Below are positions 16,632-24,919 of a stretch of 64,000 nt of DNA, in pieces (position 1 is the stretch's first letter; each line of letters opens with the position of its first letter). The stretch covers positions 44,810 through 108,809 of the forward strand of contig NZ_SMMA01000054.1 of the NCBI RefSeq assembly GCF_009711345.1, given 5' to 3'. The notes beneath the pieces were generated by a model. That model saw only the letters and a program-made list of their open reading frames with translations, ran no database searches and had not been told where the DNA came from. A program made the position numbers and the translations under genes. Origin of the DNA: Pseudovibrio flavus (GTDB taxonomy: Bacteria; Pseudomonadota; Alphaproteobacteria; Rhizobiales; Stappiaceae).

Positions 16632-19316
16632 ATGGAGAACCCAAAGCACGTCGTTCATGGTCTGGTGCCAATTTGCTCAATGCCTTCTGATCAAGGGTTC
16701 TGGCAGGTTTTAGTGACCTGTAGCTCACGGGAGTTTCTAGAGTTTGGAGAGCGGTTTCTGGCAGGGGCAGAATTGCGTTCGCCGGGGCTGCGTATTGTTG
16801 TTTGTTTAAGTGACCATAACGATAAGGCGCTCAAGCTTCTCTACGAGATTGGAGATAAGCTGAAAGCTACTTCCGTCCTGTATTTACGCCATGGTTATCC
16901 ATCGGATATCGGACAATCTGGTCTCGCGCTTTCATCTGCCGCTTGGTTGCTCCAGATTACCCGACTAGCGGTTTTTTCGCTGCCAGTTAACGCCCAGATC
17001 CAAAAGGCGCTTCATCTCCTACCGGTTTCAATGGAAGGGCAGCCATTTGTTCTTAAAGCGCTGATAAGTAAAAAGGGAAAGGGTGAAACACTCATCATAT
17101 GGGCAAGGGCAAGTGCCCGAAACTCACGCCGCATATTGCGGATGCAGACCCTCTTATCCATCAGAGACAGCGCAGTGTCAGAAGGAGGGGCTTGGGAACC
17201 GAATTTGCCAAATCGGGGTTCGTTTCCCGCAGAACTCTTTGGCAGTGGCCCTGATAAGGAGCCAGCAGTTGAGCTAGAGATCGCTCTTGATTTCGATCGT
17301 CGCAGGACAGTTTCTGCAACCGAACAGTTAGCCAAAGAGCCGGACACTTATGTTCTTTTTCCCCGTCAGGACCTTGGAACCAAAGCGCCGCTACAAGACA
17401 ATTCCTACGAAATGCGGGTGCGTAGGCTGTCTAAAGCTGGCCGGCAGCATTGGTTCAACATGGCCCGCGTATTGTATCAGCAGGCCATTAACGACGGACT
17501 GAACCCCAGAATTTTACCCATTAGCCAGTGGGAAATTTCCGCAAAGCTTCTTGCTTCCTTGGGAAACGCCAAACGAATTTACGTGTCCCACATGCTACGG
17601 GAGCAGCTCAATCACCCTGCAGCGGTCTTTTACATGCAAGAAATGCTGCCTTCTGTATTTACAGTTGGGAAGAACGGCTGGGGATCAAAGGGGGACGGCT
17701 ACGGAAGTACCCAGTTCCTAAATGAACCCGCCGAGGAGCGCTTGGAGCAATTTAAAACCGAGTTCTCTGCGGGGCGCATAACCAAAGCACCGCAAAATGG
17801 AGGGGCTAGCGGTCAGCCTATGGAGTGCGATGTGTTGGCTCCCCTACAGGTGCCAGAAGATGAAGCGCTGACCTTTCACGGCATTTGCACACTGGATACC
17901 TATGTCGAAACGCTGGCTGAGTATGCTGTGAGGACAGGCAAGACAGTCTGTTTTCGCAAGCATCCGTTAGATCGGACCGCCTACTTTGATCAGGTGAAGG
18001 CGCGTTATTCCAAAGACAGGAATATCCGCTTTTCGAAAAAGGGGCACATACATGATGCTATAAGGGGCGCAAAGTCGGTTGCGGTTATCAATAGCGGCGT
18101 CGGTTTTGAGGCCATGTTGCTTGGTAAACCAGTGGTTTGTTTTGGCCGCGCTATCTACGAGGCCGCGGGTTATTTGGTGTCAGATGACGGGTTTGACAGT
18201 GCCATGGATCGGGCGCTGGCCGAACCAATGGAACAACGCATAGAACGCTACGACCGGTTTTTATCTTGGTTCCTCTACAAGGTCGCATGGAAGCTGGATG
18301 AGACAGTATTAAACTTCAATTCCGATAGGCTTGCAGAACCTCAATTTAAGATAAATCCGTGTCTTGACAGTTCTTTGCAGCCTGCTGGCAATTCCAATGT
18401 TGCCTCGCGGAGCTTCCTTTCCAGAGCGAAGCGAAAAGCGTCCAAAAAAGTCATTGGAACGGTGGAGCAGCGCATCTGGAAGCCGGTGCTGGAGGCGAGA
18501 AAAGCCTTTTGGTTGCCCCGCCTTGCAGCAAAACGAAAACCCTACATGAAGCCGTTTGACCCCGCTTCGCTTGAGGGGAAGCGAGTCGCCTTGGTAGGAA
18601 ATGCAGCATCTCTTTTGACAACGCGTTTTGGGGAAGAGATCGATAGCCACGATATCGTTATCAGGATGAACCTCGGCTACCCCTTCTTGGCTAATCCTCG
18701 GCTGCGATCTCTGCTCATACCGGAAGCCTATATTGAGGGCTTTTTTACCGATCGTCGCTCGAGAGATTATGAGCAAATGGCAGTGCTACGTGCGGATGCC
18801 CCTTCTGAGGTGCTTAGGCACTGCACGAACATTGGTGCATTAGGCCGACGAACCGATATCTGGTCCTGTTCGACTGCAGATCAAAACCGTCAGCTTTTCT
18901 TCGCCCCTCTGTTCAATTGCACAACGGTCGCTTGTCATCCCTCCCACAATCACTTGTCTATGGAATTGGTAAAATCGAGGCAGGTGGAGGAGCTTTCAGA
19001 TAGCACCTATCACAATCTTCGTAGCGGTTTGGGGATTGAGCCGTCCTCTGGCTTAATATGGATCGACTATCTACGCACGACTGGTCTTCAAACCCTATCG
19101 ATCTATGGGTTCGATTTCTTCTCAACGGCTCATGCAGTCCGCAAAACTGTCAATCAGTTGGAGGCTCGCGGCGTCTGGCCCCATGCGCCTGATGTGGAGC
19201 AAGCATATGTGACACAGACGCTGTTACCCGCAGACGAACGCATCAGATTGGTAAACTCGAATACACCGCGCGAAGCAGAGAGTGGCGCGCCAGCTCACCA
19301 GCCTGAGAACGCCTGA
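16632..19316 (+). CDS. Large two-part glycan protein: capsule-synthesis-like region plus GT29 sialyltransferase-like domain
   Basis: The gene encodes 894 residues. Residues about 280-550 resemble KpsC/KpsS-type capsule synthesis proteins: VCFRKHPLDRTAYF, IRGAKSVAVINSGVGFEAML, GKPVVCFGRAIYEAAG. From about 650 the protein matches GT29 sialyltransferases. A sialylmotif L-like stretch has ALVGNAASLL then EIDSHDIVIRMN; a motif S-like stretch has PSSGLIWIDYL...SIYGFDFF near 804; and His851-x4-Glu856 fits motif VS. GT29 enzymes transfer sialic acid from CMP-sialic acid. No sialic acid synthesis gene is in the window, so the donor is uncertain. The N-terminal 270 residues are unrecognised. ATG at 16632 is preferred to one at 16572 inside the previous gene. 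Confidence 0.7.
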   Translation: MENPKHVVHGLVPICSMPSDQGFWQVLVTCSSREFLEFGERFLAGAELRSPGLRIVVCLSDHNDKALKLLYEIGDKLKATSVLYLRHGYPSDIGQSGLALSSAAWLLQITRLAVFSLPVNAQIQKALHLLPVSMEGQPFVLKALISKKGKGETLIIWARASARNSRRILRMQTLLSIRDSAVSEGGAWEPNLPNRGSFPAELFGSGPDKEPAVELEIALDFDRRRTVSATEQLAKEPDTYVLFPRQDLGTKAPLQDNSYEMRVRRLSKAGRQHWFNMARVLYQQAINDGLNPRILPISQWEISAKLLASLGNAKRIYVSHMLREQLNHPAAVFYMQEMLPSVFTVGKNGWGSKGDGYGSTQFLNEPAEERLEQFKTEFSAGRITKAPQNGGASGQPMECDVLAPLQVPEDEALTFHGICTLDTYVETLAEYAVRTGKTVCFRKHPLDRTAYFDQVKARYSKDRNIRFSKKGHIHDAIRGAKSVAVINSGVGFEAMLLGKPVVCFGRAIYEAAGYLVSDDGFDSAMDRALAEPMEQRIERYDRFLSWFLYKVAWKLDETVLNFNSDRLAEPQFKINPCLDSSLQPAGNSNVASRSFLSRAKRKASKKVIGTVEQRIWKPVLEARKAFWLPRLAAKRKPYMKPFDPASLEGKRVALVGNAASLLTTRFGEEIDSHDIVIRMNLGYPFLANPRLRSLLIPEAYIEGFFTDRRSRDYEQMAVLRADAPSEVLRHCTNIGALGRRTDIWSCSTADQNRQLFFAPLFNCTTVACHPSHNHLSMELVKSRQVEELSDSTYHNLRSGLGIEPSSGLIWIDYLRTTGLQTLSIYGFDFFSTAHAVRKTVNQLEARGVWPHAPDVEQAYVTQTLLPADERIRLVNSNTPREAESGAPAHQPENA

Positions 19317-19356
19317 CCCATGGGGTTGTGACTGCGAACTGAGGCTATGCTGGTTT

Positions 19357-20238
19357 TCAGGAAAAACAGAAGGAACCCAAATGATGCTCTGCATTGTTTG
19401 GGTTGTTGGGCTGGTCAAGCGGCGTTGGAAACCGGCGGGTGCAAGTGGTGAACTCGCAGATGTCACGCCGTAGCCAAGTCAGTTCCATTGTTTGCGGCAT
19501 GGCGATGCCACCAAGTACTCGCAGAGGGGAATTGTTGTTGCCATGAACGTGCACGACTTGGTGGGTCGCATGTAGATTTCTTAGCGCTTGTCGTGCCTTT
19601 CGGCTCCAGAAGGGCTTATGCAGTTTGTTGAGGTCGTGAACTTCCATCAGGATTTGGCGAAAACGCTGCAGATCGGCGGTGTCCATTTCTGCGAACACAT
19701 CCCATTCATGCCCTTCAATATCCATTTTCAGCGTCATTTCGCGGCAGGTTTCATGACCGTTTTCGCGAAATTCAGCGGGCAGGGAAGTGAGTTCATCCGC
19801 CGCCAACACAGGGCTGGTAATGCCTAGTTTTTTGAAATGAAAGTTGGGGTGTTTTTCTGGAAGCTTTGAGATCGTGTGGTCGTATTGGAAGATCTGAAAT
19901 CCGCGATTGGCCATCGCTTTATCCCAAGACACATCACGGTTGATGCCTAGGGAATAAGCAACGGCATCACCTGCTGCGATCTCTGCCATGATATAACCGC
20001 CATCATATTCCTGCCCCACCCGTTCAAAAGATAGTCCTACGGGGTCTTTCGGCTCGATCAGCTTGAGGAGTTCCTTCGCCTGCCGTTGAACAGCAACATC
20101 CATCTCTGGCGCTTTGGCGGGCTTTAGTCGCTCCTCCAGTCTTTCAACGCGTTTCTCAAGACGGTTATATTCGTGGGGTTTTAGGGACTTATCTCGCTTG
20201 AAGGCTCGCAAACCAAGGCCGAAGTGATCTGTTTTCAT
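19357..20238 (-). CDS. FkbM-like methyltransferase domain protein
   Basis: The gene encodes 293 residues. The N-terminus is charged, with a short coiled-coil (EYNRLEKRVERLEERL). A methyltransferase-like domain follows: YDGGYIMAEI, AYSLGINRDVSWDKAMA (SAM-site region), FQYDHTI, and LKMDIEGHEWDVF near residue 180, the hallmark of FkbM-type and related enzymes. It probably O-methylates a sugar of the glycan built by the neighbouring genes; the acceptor is not known. It converges on the GT29-domain gene with a 40-base gap. No signal peptide is seen. Confidence 0.7.
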   Translation of the reverse strand: MKTDHFGLGLRAFKRDKSLKPHEYNRLEKRVERLEERLKPAKAPEMDVAVQRQAKELLKLIEPKDPVGLSFERVGQEYDGGYIMAEIAAGDAVAYSLGINRDVSWDKAMANRGFQIFQYDHTISKLPEKHPNFHFKKLGITSPVLAADELTSLPAEFRENGHETCREMTLKMDIEGHEWDVFAEMDTADLQRFRQILMEVHDLNKLHKPFWSRKARQALRNLHATHQVVHVHGNNNSPLRVLGGIAMPQTMELTWLRRDICEFTTCTRRFPTPLDQPNNPNNAEHHLGSFCFS

Positions 20239-20361
20239 ATGCCGCTACTAAGCCTCCAAGGCCCTGAATTGCTATCTCAAATTCAGTTCTAGGAAACGGG
20301 CGGCTAGGGCTCAATCCGAAGAGATCTCTGGTCAATTTTGGTTAGGCTGGAAAGGTGGGCT

Positions 20362-20856
20362 TTAGATACAGGCTGGTTCGTCCAAATAGAGCGGGAACAG
20401 CGCCCTCATAACATCAAGACTACTTACGGTGCCAATGAGAACGCGGCCGTCCATTACGGGGTAGCTTAGCGGGTGATCGGCAGGAACGCGCCGAAGCCGT
20501 TCATAGGGGTAGCAGTCGGTGGCAGCACTGTCGTTTTCCAACCGCTTGCGCTCTTCACTCATGTTTTCGGCAAGCGAAAACACGTCATCACGCGGAGAAA
20601 CGGTTTTCACGTCCTTGCGCATTAACTGCTGTATTTTTTGATGATTCGAAGGTTGGAAGTCGGCGCTGTAGAGATTGACGATGGCGTCTTGAATGGAAAA
20701 GTACCCCACAAGATCGCGCATGTGATTGAGAACTGGTGCGCCAGAAAGGTCCCGCTCGAGTAGTCGGTCAAGGGCGTCCCTGACCGACATATCTTCACTC
20801 AAAATGAGCGGATCACAGTCCATTATTGCCTCAACGGCAATCGCTCTTCGCGGCAT
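20362..20856 (-). CDS. CBS-pair domain protein
   Basis: This 164-residue protein consists of two CBS motifs: the first has VEAIMDCDPLILSEDMSVRDAL and GAPVLNHMRDLVGYFS, the second LMRKDVKTVSPRDDVFSLAE and YPVMDGRVLIGTVSSLDVMRAL. CBS pairs bind adenine nucleotides and regulate an associated protein. The ATG at 20856 lies inside the 3' end of the formate/nitrite channel gene (26-base overlap), so the two are translationally coupled and CBS control of the channel is plausible. A longer upstream frame is only overlap with the channel gene in another frame. Confidence 0.75.
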   Translation of the reverse strand: MPRRAIAVEAIMDCDPLILSEDMSVRDALDRLLERDLSGAPVLNHMRDLVGYFSIQDAIVNLYSADFQPSNHQKIQQLMRKDVKTVSPRDDVFSLAENMSEERKRLENDSAATDCYPYERLRRVPADHPLSYPVMDGRVLIGTVSSLDVMRALFPLYLDEPACI

Positions 20857-21745
20857 GAGCTGGTTCGCTTGTCTTTTCTTCGGTTTTCTTGGAAGCGTTT
20901 TCGTAGATCCACCAGTTGGCAAGGCCAACGAGACCAGCGCCGCCAACAATGTTGCCAAGGGTAACCGGAATAAGGTTTGCGAAGATGAAGTTGCCAATGG
21001 TCAGGTCAGCAAACTGGGCAGGATCAGCGCCAACTGCAGACCAGAACTCTGGACCAGCGAGAGACTGAATGGTGATGCCCAGTGGAACCATGAACATGTT
21101 TGCAACGCTGTGCTCAAAGCCGGTGCTCACAAACATCGCAACAGGCATCATAACCATGAATGCTTTGGTCATTGCGTTTGTGGAGCTGAAGGTCATCCAG
21201 GTTGCCAAGCAAACCATAAGGTTACAAAGCACGCCAAGAGAAAATGCCTGCAGCGGGGTGTGGTGCAGCTTGTGCTGCGCAATTTTCATTGCGTTAAGGC
21301 CCCACTCGCCATTGTGCAGCATGTGCACGCCGCCAGCATAAACCAGAGCAACAAGAGCCAGCGCGCCAACAAGGTTGCCCAAATAGACCTTGCCCCAGCC
21401 CTGCAGCATCTTGCTTACGGAAACCTGACGATTAGCCCAAGCAATAGCGGTCAGAACGGTACTGGTGAACAGCTCAGCGCCGCACAGCACTACGAGCATC
21501 AGGCCCATAGAGAACATGAAACCACCCAGTACGCGGCTTACGCCCCAGCCAATCTGGCTGCTACCGGTTGTGGTGGTGATGTAAAAAATAAACGCAAGAC
21601 CAATGAAGGCACCGCCCATAACGGCAAGGCTCAAGGTCATGGTTGAAGATTTTTTGCATTTGTACAGGGCGTACTTGGCAGCCTGCGCCATCATTTCTGG
21701 CGGGGTAAGGTACTGCTTTTCGTATGTGGTCGGCTCTGCTGCCAT
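20831..21745 (-). CDS. Formate/nitrite transporter family channel (FocA/NirC)
   Basis: This 304-residue membrane protein has six helices and the FNT features YLTPPEMMAQAAKYALYK at the N-terminus, MLVVLCGAELFTST in helix 2, GNLVGALALVAL, a first-half LGVLCNLMVCLA and a C-terminal NLIPVTLGNIVGGAGLVG. FNT channels pass formate, nitrite or hydrosulfide across the inner membrane as pentamers. The start at 21745 (GGGGAGC upstream) is chosen; 21781 is an alternative. A LysR gene is divergent. The C-terminal tail (KKTEEKTSEPAHAAK) is hydrophilic, and the overlapping CBS gene may encode a cytoplasmic partner. Confidence 0.9.
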   Translation of the reverse strand: MAAEPTTYEKQYLTPPEMMAQAAKYALYKCKKSSTMTLSLAVMGGAFIGLAFIFYITTTTGSSQIGWGVSRVLGGFMFSMGLMLVVLCGAELFTSTVLTAIAWANRQVSVSKMLQGWGKVYLGNLVGALALVALVYAGGVHMLHNGEWGLNAMKIAQHKLHHTPLQAFSLGVLCNLMVCLATWMTFSSTNAMTKAFMVMMPVAMFVSTGFEHSVANMFMVPLGITIQSLAGPEFWSAVGADPAQFADLTIGNFIFANLIPVTLGNIVGGAGLVGLANWWIYENASKKTEEKTSEPAHAAKSDCR

Positions 21746-22085
21746 GGTGGTGGCGCTCCCCCTAAAATCTCGGTCGCACATGGATCGCAGCCACAGGGAT
21801 GGTGCGAGGAAACGCTTACGTTTATGCCCCAGTGACGTCGATAATTCATTGTTCTTGATGGCGCGGAATTTGGCTTAGAAATAGCCTTAAGTAAAATTGA
21901 TTGTTTTGGATATCTATATCAAACGAAATGATGGATCGTGATAAAAGGGGGTATCAACTTCTCTATGTTAAGTAAAGTTGATATTCATATAGTGATGATA
22001 TAATTTATTCTTATAACGATAAGCTGAGAATATACGGTTAATTGCTGTAATGCAATTATGCTAAGTATAGAAACGTAGGTTACTT
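21746..22085. promoter_or_regulatory. Divergent control region between focA-like and lysR genes
   Basis: This AT-rich region of 340 bases holds an inverted repeat TATCAACTT (21952-21960)/AAGTTGATA (21975-21983) with a 14-base spacer. TTAAGTAAAATTGATT (21887-21902) also reappears as TTAAGTAAAGTTGATA (21968-21983), matching 14 of 16 bases. These are candidates for LysR-type regulator sites. Confidence 0.5.
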
Positions 22086-23015
22086 GTGCGCTATTCCCTC
22101 AAACAGTTAGCGGTTTTCGATGCTATCGCGTCAACCGGCTCTGTAAGTCAGGCAGCAGATAAGTTGGCGATGACACAGTCTGCGGCCAGTATGGCCCTAT
22201 CACAGCTGGAAAAGATGTTAGGTCGTCCGCTGTTTGAAAGACAGGGGAAGCGGCTTGTGCTCACCCACTGGGGCAATTGGCTTCGACCACGCGCAAAACA
22301 CTTGCTATTCGACGCGCGCGAGATCGAGTTAGGCTTTTACGATCAACATGTTATAAGTGGTGAGCTTTCTCTGGGTGCAAGCCAAACGGCGGCAGAGCAT
22401 CTCATTCCCGATCTTATCAGCAACATTGATGGAGAGTTTCCGGAGCTTCGTATCAACCTTGAAGTTCGCAACACCTCAAAGGTGATAGAAGGGGTGCGGG
22501 ACTACGAGTACGAGCTGGGAATTATTGAGGGGCGCTGCGATGATAGCCGCCTTCACCAAGAAGTTTGGTGCCGTGATCATCTGGTGATTTTCGTCTCCAA
22601 GCACCACCCGTTTGCTACTCTGGAGAAGGTTAGCCTGTCTCAACTCGAACAGGCAAAATGGGTTTTGAGAGAGCCGGGGTCAGGAACTCGCAGGATTTTT
22701 GATAGTGCTATCCATGGGTTTATCGATGATCTTGATGTATGGCGCGAATATGAGCATGTGCCGGTTTTGCGCACACTTGTTGCAAATGGCCGCTACGTAA
22801 GTTGCCTGCCGTTTCTTGATGTGGAGAAATATATCGAGCGCGGGGAGTTCGTTGCTCTGAATGTTCCTGAGATCAAAATTGAAAGAACATTGTCTTTCGT
22901 TTGGCGGGCAAATTCGGTCGATAATCCTCTAAGAGATTGTTTAATAAGGGAAGCTAAGAGGCTGGTTAAGCTGCAGCACCGTCAGCTTCAAGTCGGGTTG
23001 CCTAATAATATTTGA
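22086..23015 (+). CDS. LysR-family transcriptional regulator
   Basis: This 309-residue regulator has an N-terminal winged helix (LKQLAVFDAIASTGSVSQAA...MTQSAASMALSQLE, residues 5-45) and a periplasmic-binding-like effector domain. That domain starts ISGELSLGASQTAAEHLIPD and has the anion-contacting type motif REPGSGTRRIF near residue 200. It resembles the YeiE/CysB-like branch. The GTG start has a weak site upstream. It is divergent from the formate/nitrite channel gene, whose control is its most likely task. A palindromic TATCAAT/ATTGATA at 23023-23039, just after the stop, resembles the sites in its own upstream region. Confidence 0.85.
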   Translation: MRYSLKQLAVFDAIASTGSVSQAADKLAMTQSAASMALSQLEKMLGRPLFERQGKRLVLTHWGNWLRPRAKHLLFDAREIELGFYDQHVISGELSLGASQTAAEHLIPDLISNIDGEFPELRINLEVRNTSKVIEGVRDYEYELGIIEGRCDDSRLHQEVWCRDHLVIFVSKHHPFATLEKVSLSQLEQAKWVLREPGSGTRRIFDSAIHGFIDDLDVWREYEHVPVLRTLVANGRYVSCLPFLDVEKYIERGEFVALNVPEIKIERTLSFVWRANSVDNPLRDCLIREAKRLVKLQHRQLQVGLPNNI

Positions 23016-23022
23016 TAGTGAT

Positions 23023-23039
23023 TATCAATAAAATTGATA
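23023..23039. repeat. Palindrome related to the focA-lysR intergenic sites
   Basis: TATCAAT (23023-23029) and ATTGATA (23033-23039) form an inverted repeat with a 3-base spacer, 7 bases after the lysR stop. It shares the TTGATA core with the upstream candidate operators. Confidence 0.4.
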
Positions 23040-23176
23040 TGCGCTCTTAATGTTCGAACTGCTGATTTAACCCTCTGAATCTAATTGGAAAATGTCGAAA
23101 TTGTCCGCCATTTTTCTGGCTGGGTAAAACGCGTATAGGGTGTAGGCGGTCATTCTATTTCTCTGCGAAAAAAGAC

Positions 23177-23962
23177 CTATCCTACAGTACGGGTACGACG
23201 CTTTTTGCCAGACAATAAACTCCGCAGAAAATGGTCTGCAGATCCAAGAACGCCGAAGGTATGGACCCTGAAAGATAGCTCAGCGACCCGTTTGTGTCCG
23301 GCATCTTTGAAGCGCTTGCGAGCAGGCAGGCTGCGCTCACCAGAAATTCTGTCGATACTGGAGGCGAGGATGTTCGCGGTAGCCAGCGGCGGAAGGATAC
23401 CGTAGGTCTGGATATCATGTTCCCAAGGTCTGCGAAGGTCCTCATCAATGGGGCGTTTGCGCAAAGCACGGTACTCCAAAAACTTCTGAGCGCCTTTCTT
23501 GCTAACGAGATAAGCGCCTGCATTATTGGGTACACGCCAGTATTGAACGACCTCGCCAATATTGGGGAGGTTTGCGACGGGCGTATATGTAGACTTGGAA
23601 GGGTTGCTTAAGCGGATTATCTCCCAGTTTTCGGGAAGTCCTTCGACGCTTCTAACAAATTCGGGAAGGAGCGGGCTCAGAGCCAAATCGTCCTCCATAA
23701 CGAGGACCATGTCCTCATCTTCGCTTTTCAAGAGATCGGCCATAACAGCAAGATGGGAAGCATAGCAGCCAATCTCCGCTTCAGTCATCGCGCTATCAAT
23801 GTCGCCGCGTTCATTCAAAAAGTACCGCTGTAGATCCTGAGGAATGGCCTTGCCGCGAAAAGCGTGTTGAACTTCGTATGGTAGGCCTAGGGTTTGCAGC
23901 TCTTGATGCATGTGAGCAAGGCGATCTTTGTCTTCTTTCAAATTGATAACGACAATCTTCAT
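23177..23962 (-). CDS. Family 25 glycosyltransferase (LOS/LPS type)
   Basis: This 261-residue enzyme has the GT25 N-terminus (KIVVINLKEDKDRLAHM), EIGCYASHLAVM near residue 64 and VMEDDLALSP near 89, which is the acidic metal site of this family. GAYLVSKKGAQKFLE follows. GT25 members such as LgtB and Lex2B are mostly beta-galactosyltransferases acting on lipooligosaccharide. The last 45 residues are basic and may contact the membrane. It is the third gene of a minus-strand set with GT11 and GT10 fucosyltransferases (12-base gap), so galactosylation probably precedes or follows fucosylation of the same chain. Confidence 0.85.
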   Translation of the reverse strand: MKIVVINLKEDKDRLAHMHQELQTLGLPYEVQHAFRGKAIPQDLQRYFLNERGDIDSAMTEAEIGCYASHLAVMADLLKSEDEDMVLVMEDDLALSPLLPEFVRSVEGLPENWEIIRLSNPSKSTYTPVANLPNIGEVVQYWRVPNNAGAYLVSKKGAQKFLEYRALRKRPIDEDLRRPWEHDIQTYGILPPLATANILASSIDRISGERSLPARKRFKDAGHKRVAELSFRVHTFGVLGSADHFLRSLLSGKKRRTRTVG

Positions 23963-23974
23963 TGGAACTCCTTG

Positions 23975-24919
23975 CTACAGGCGAAGCCATTGGGGCGGGC
24001 AGATGTCGTCCATCTGCTTGCTTTCGGCTGACCCAGCTGCAAACCATTGCTTCGGGGCGTAAACCAACTTTTGATTGGAAGGATTGAGCCACGCGCCCCA
24101 CCAACTAAACGAGCTGTTAGCGACAATGTGGTGCTGGCAGTGGGCCATCATGTATAGGTCGTGAAGTCGGTGGCCTGTGTTGCAAAGCATGCGATTAGGC
24201 CAATCTGCAGTGATAGACGCTGCGGCTTCAGGGTCATCGCTAAAAACCAGAAAGTGACAAGCACCCAAACGAGCTTCGATGTCTGCTCGTGCCTGCTCGT
24301 AATAAGGTTTTTCCAACAGACCGTGAATTGCCAGTGTTTCCGGCCGCAAGGCATAGTCACCGCGCCGGATATGGACAGAAACGGTGTTTGGGACGTCGAG
24401 TGCCGCGAGGAAATTAGGGGCGATATTGGAGCGGAAGTGAGCAAGATCGAACTCGGCTCGTATCTCCTCGGCAAACGGCTGGAAGAAGTATTCTGACTGG
24501 AAGTACCCGTTGAGATACGTTCCTTGCTTAACGCCGTAAATTTGCTCGTCAAAGTCTAATCGTTGATAGTCCAACCGAGCGCCAGTCCAAAATGAAGCGC
24601 GCTTCTTTTTTCCTCCCGAAAGCTTGCGCCATGCCTTTTGCAGCATTGGCTCCTTGAATTCCGGAAGGCTCCAAACGCGTCCGGTAATTGGAAACGCATC
24701 TAGCCCAAATACTGCGTGTTTGAGCTTTCGGTTGGTTTCAACGTGCAATAGGAGTTGGACGCCTAGTCGCCGCGCCTGCGTAAACCCAGCGGCATATTGG
24801 AACATCTGATTGCCTAAGCCGCCGAAAATTCGTGAGCAGATGTAACTATCGAAAGCGACAGGGGTAACGCTGGCCACAGGGCGAAAGGGCTGATCGTACA
24901 ATTGCTGGGCGTTGTTCAT
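23975..24919 (-). CDS. Family 11 glycosyltransferase, alpha-1,2-fucosyltransferase type
   Basis: The gene encodes 314 residues. GT11 hallmarks are IFGGLGNQMFQYAAGF near residue 32 and VHIRRGDYAL near 184, the GDP-fucose binding region, followed by FSDDPEAA and ANSSFSWWGAWLN. GT11 enzymes add fucose in alpha-1,2 linkage to galactose. The start at 24919 overlaps the stop of the GT10 gene by one base (TAATG), showing tight coupling; an in-frame extension upstream would run into that gene. Its donor GDP-fucose can be made by gmd and fcl encoded about 1.2 kb away. Acceptor is not determined. Confidence 0.9.
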   Translation of the reverse strand: MNNAQQLYDQPFRPVASVTPVAFDSYICSRIFGGLGNQMFQYAAGFTQARRLGVQLLLHVETNRKLKHAVFGLDAFPITGRVWSLPEFKEPMLQKAWRKLSGGKKKRASFWTGARLDYQRLDFDEQIYGVKQGTYLNGYFQSEYFFQPFAEEIRAEFDLAHFRSNIAPNFLAALDVPNTVSVHIRRGDYALRPETLAIHGLLEKPYYEQARADIEARLGACHFLVFSDDPEAAASITADWPNRMLCNTGHRLHDLYMMAHCQHHIVANSSFSWWGAWLNPSNQKLVYAPKQWFAAGSAESKQMDDICPPQWLRL

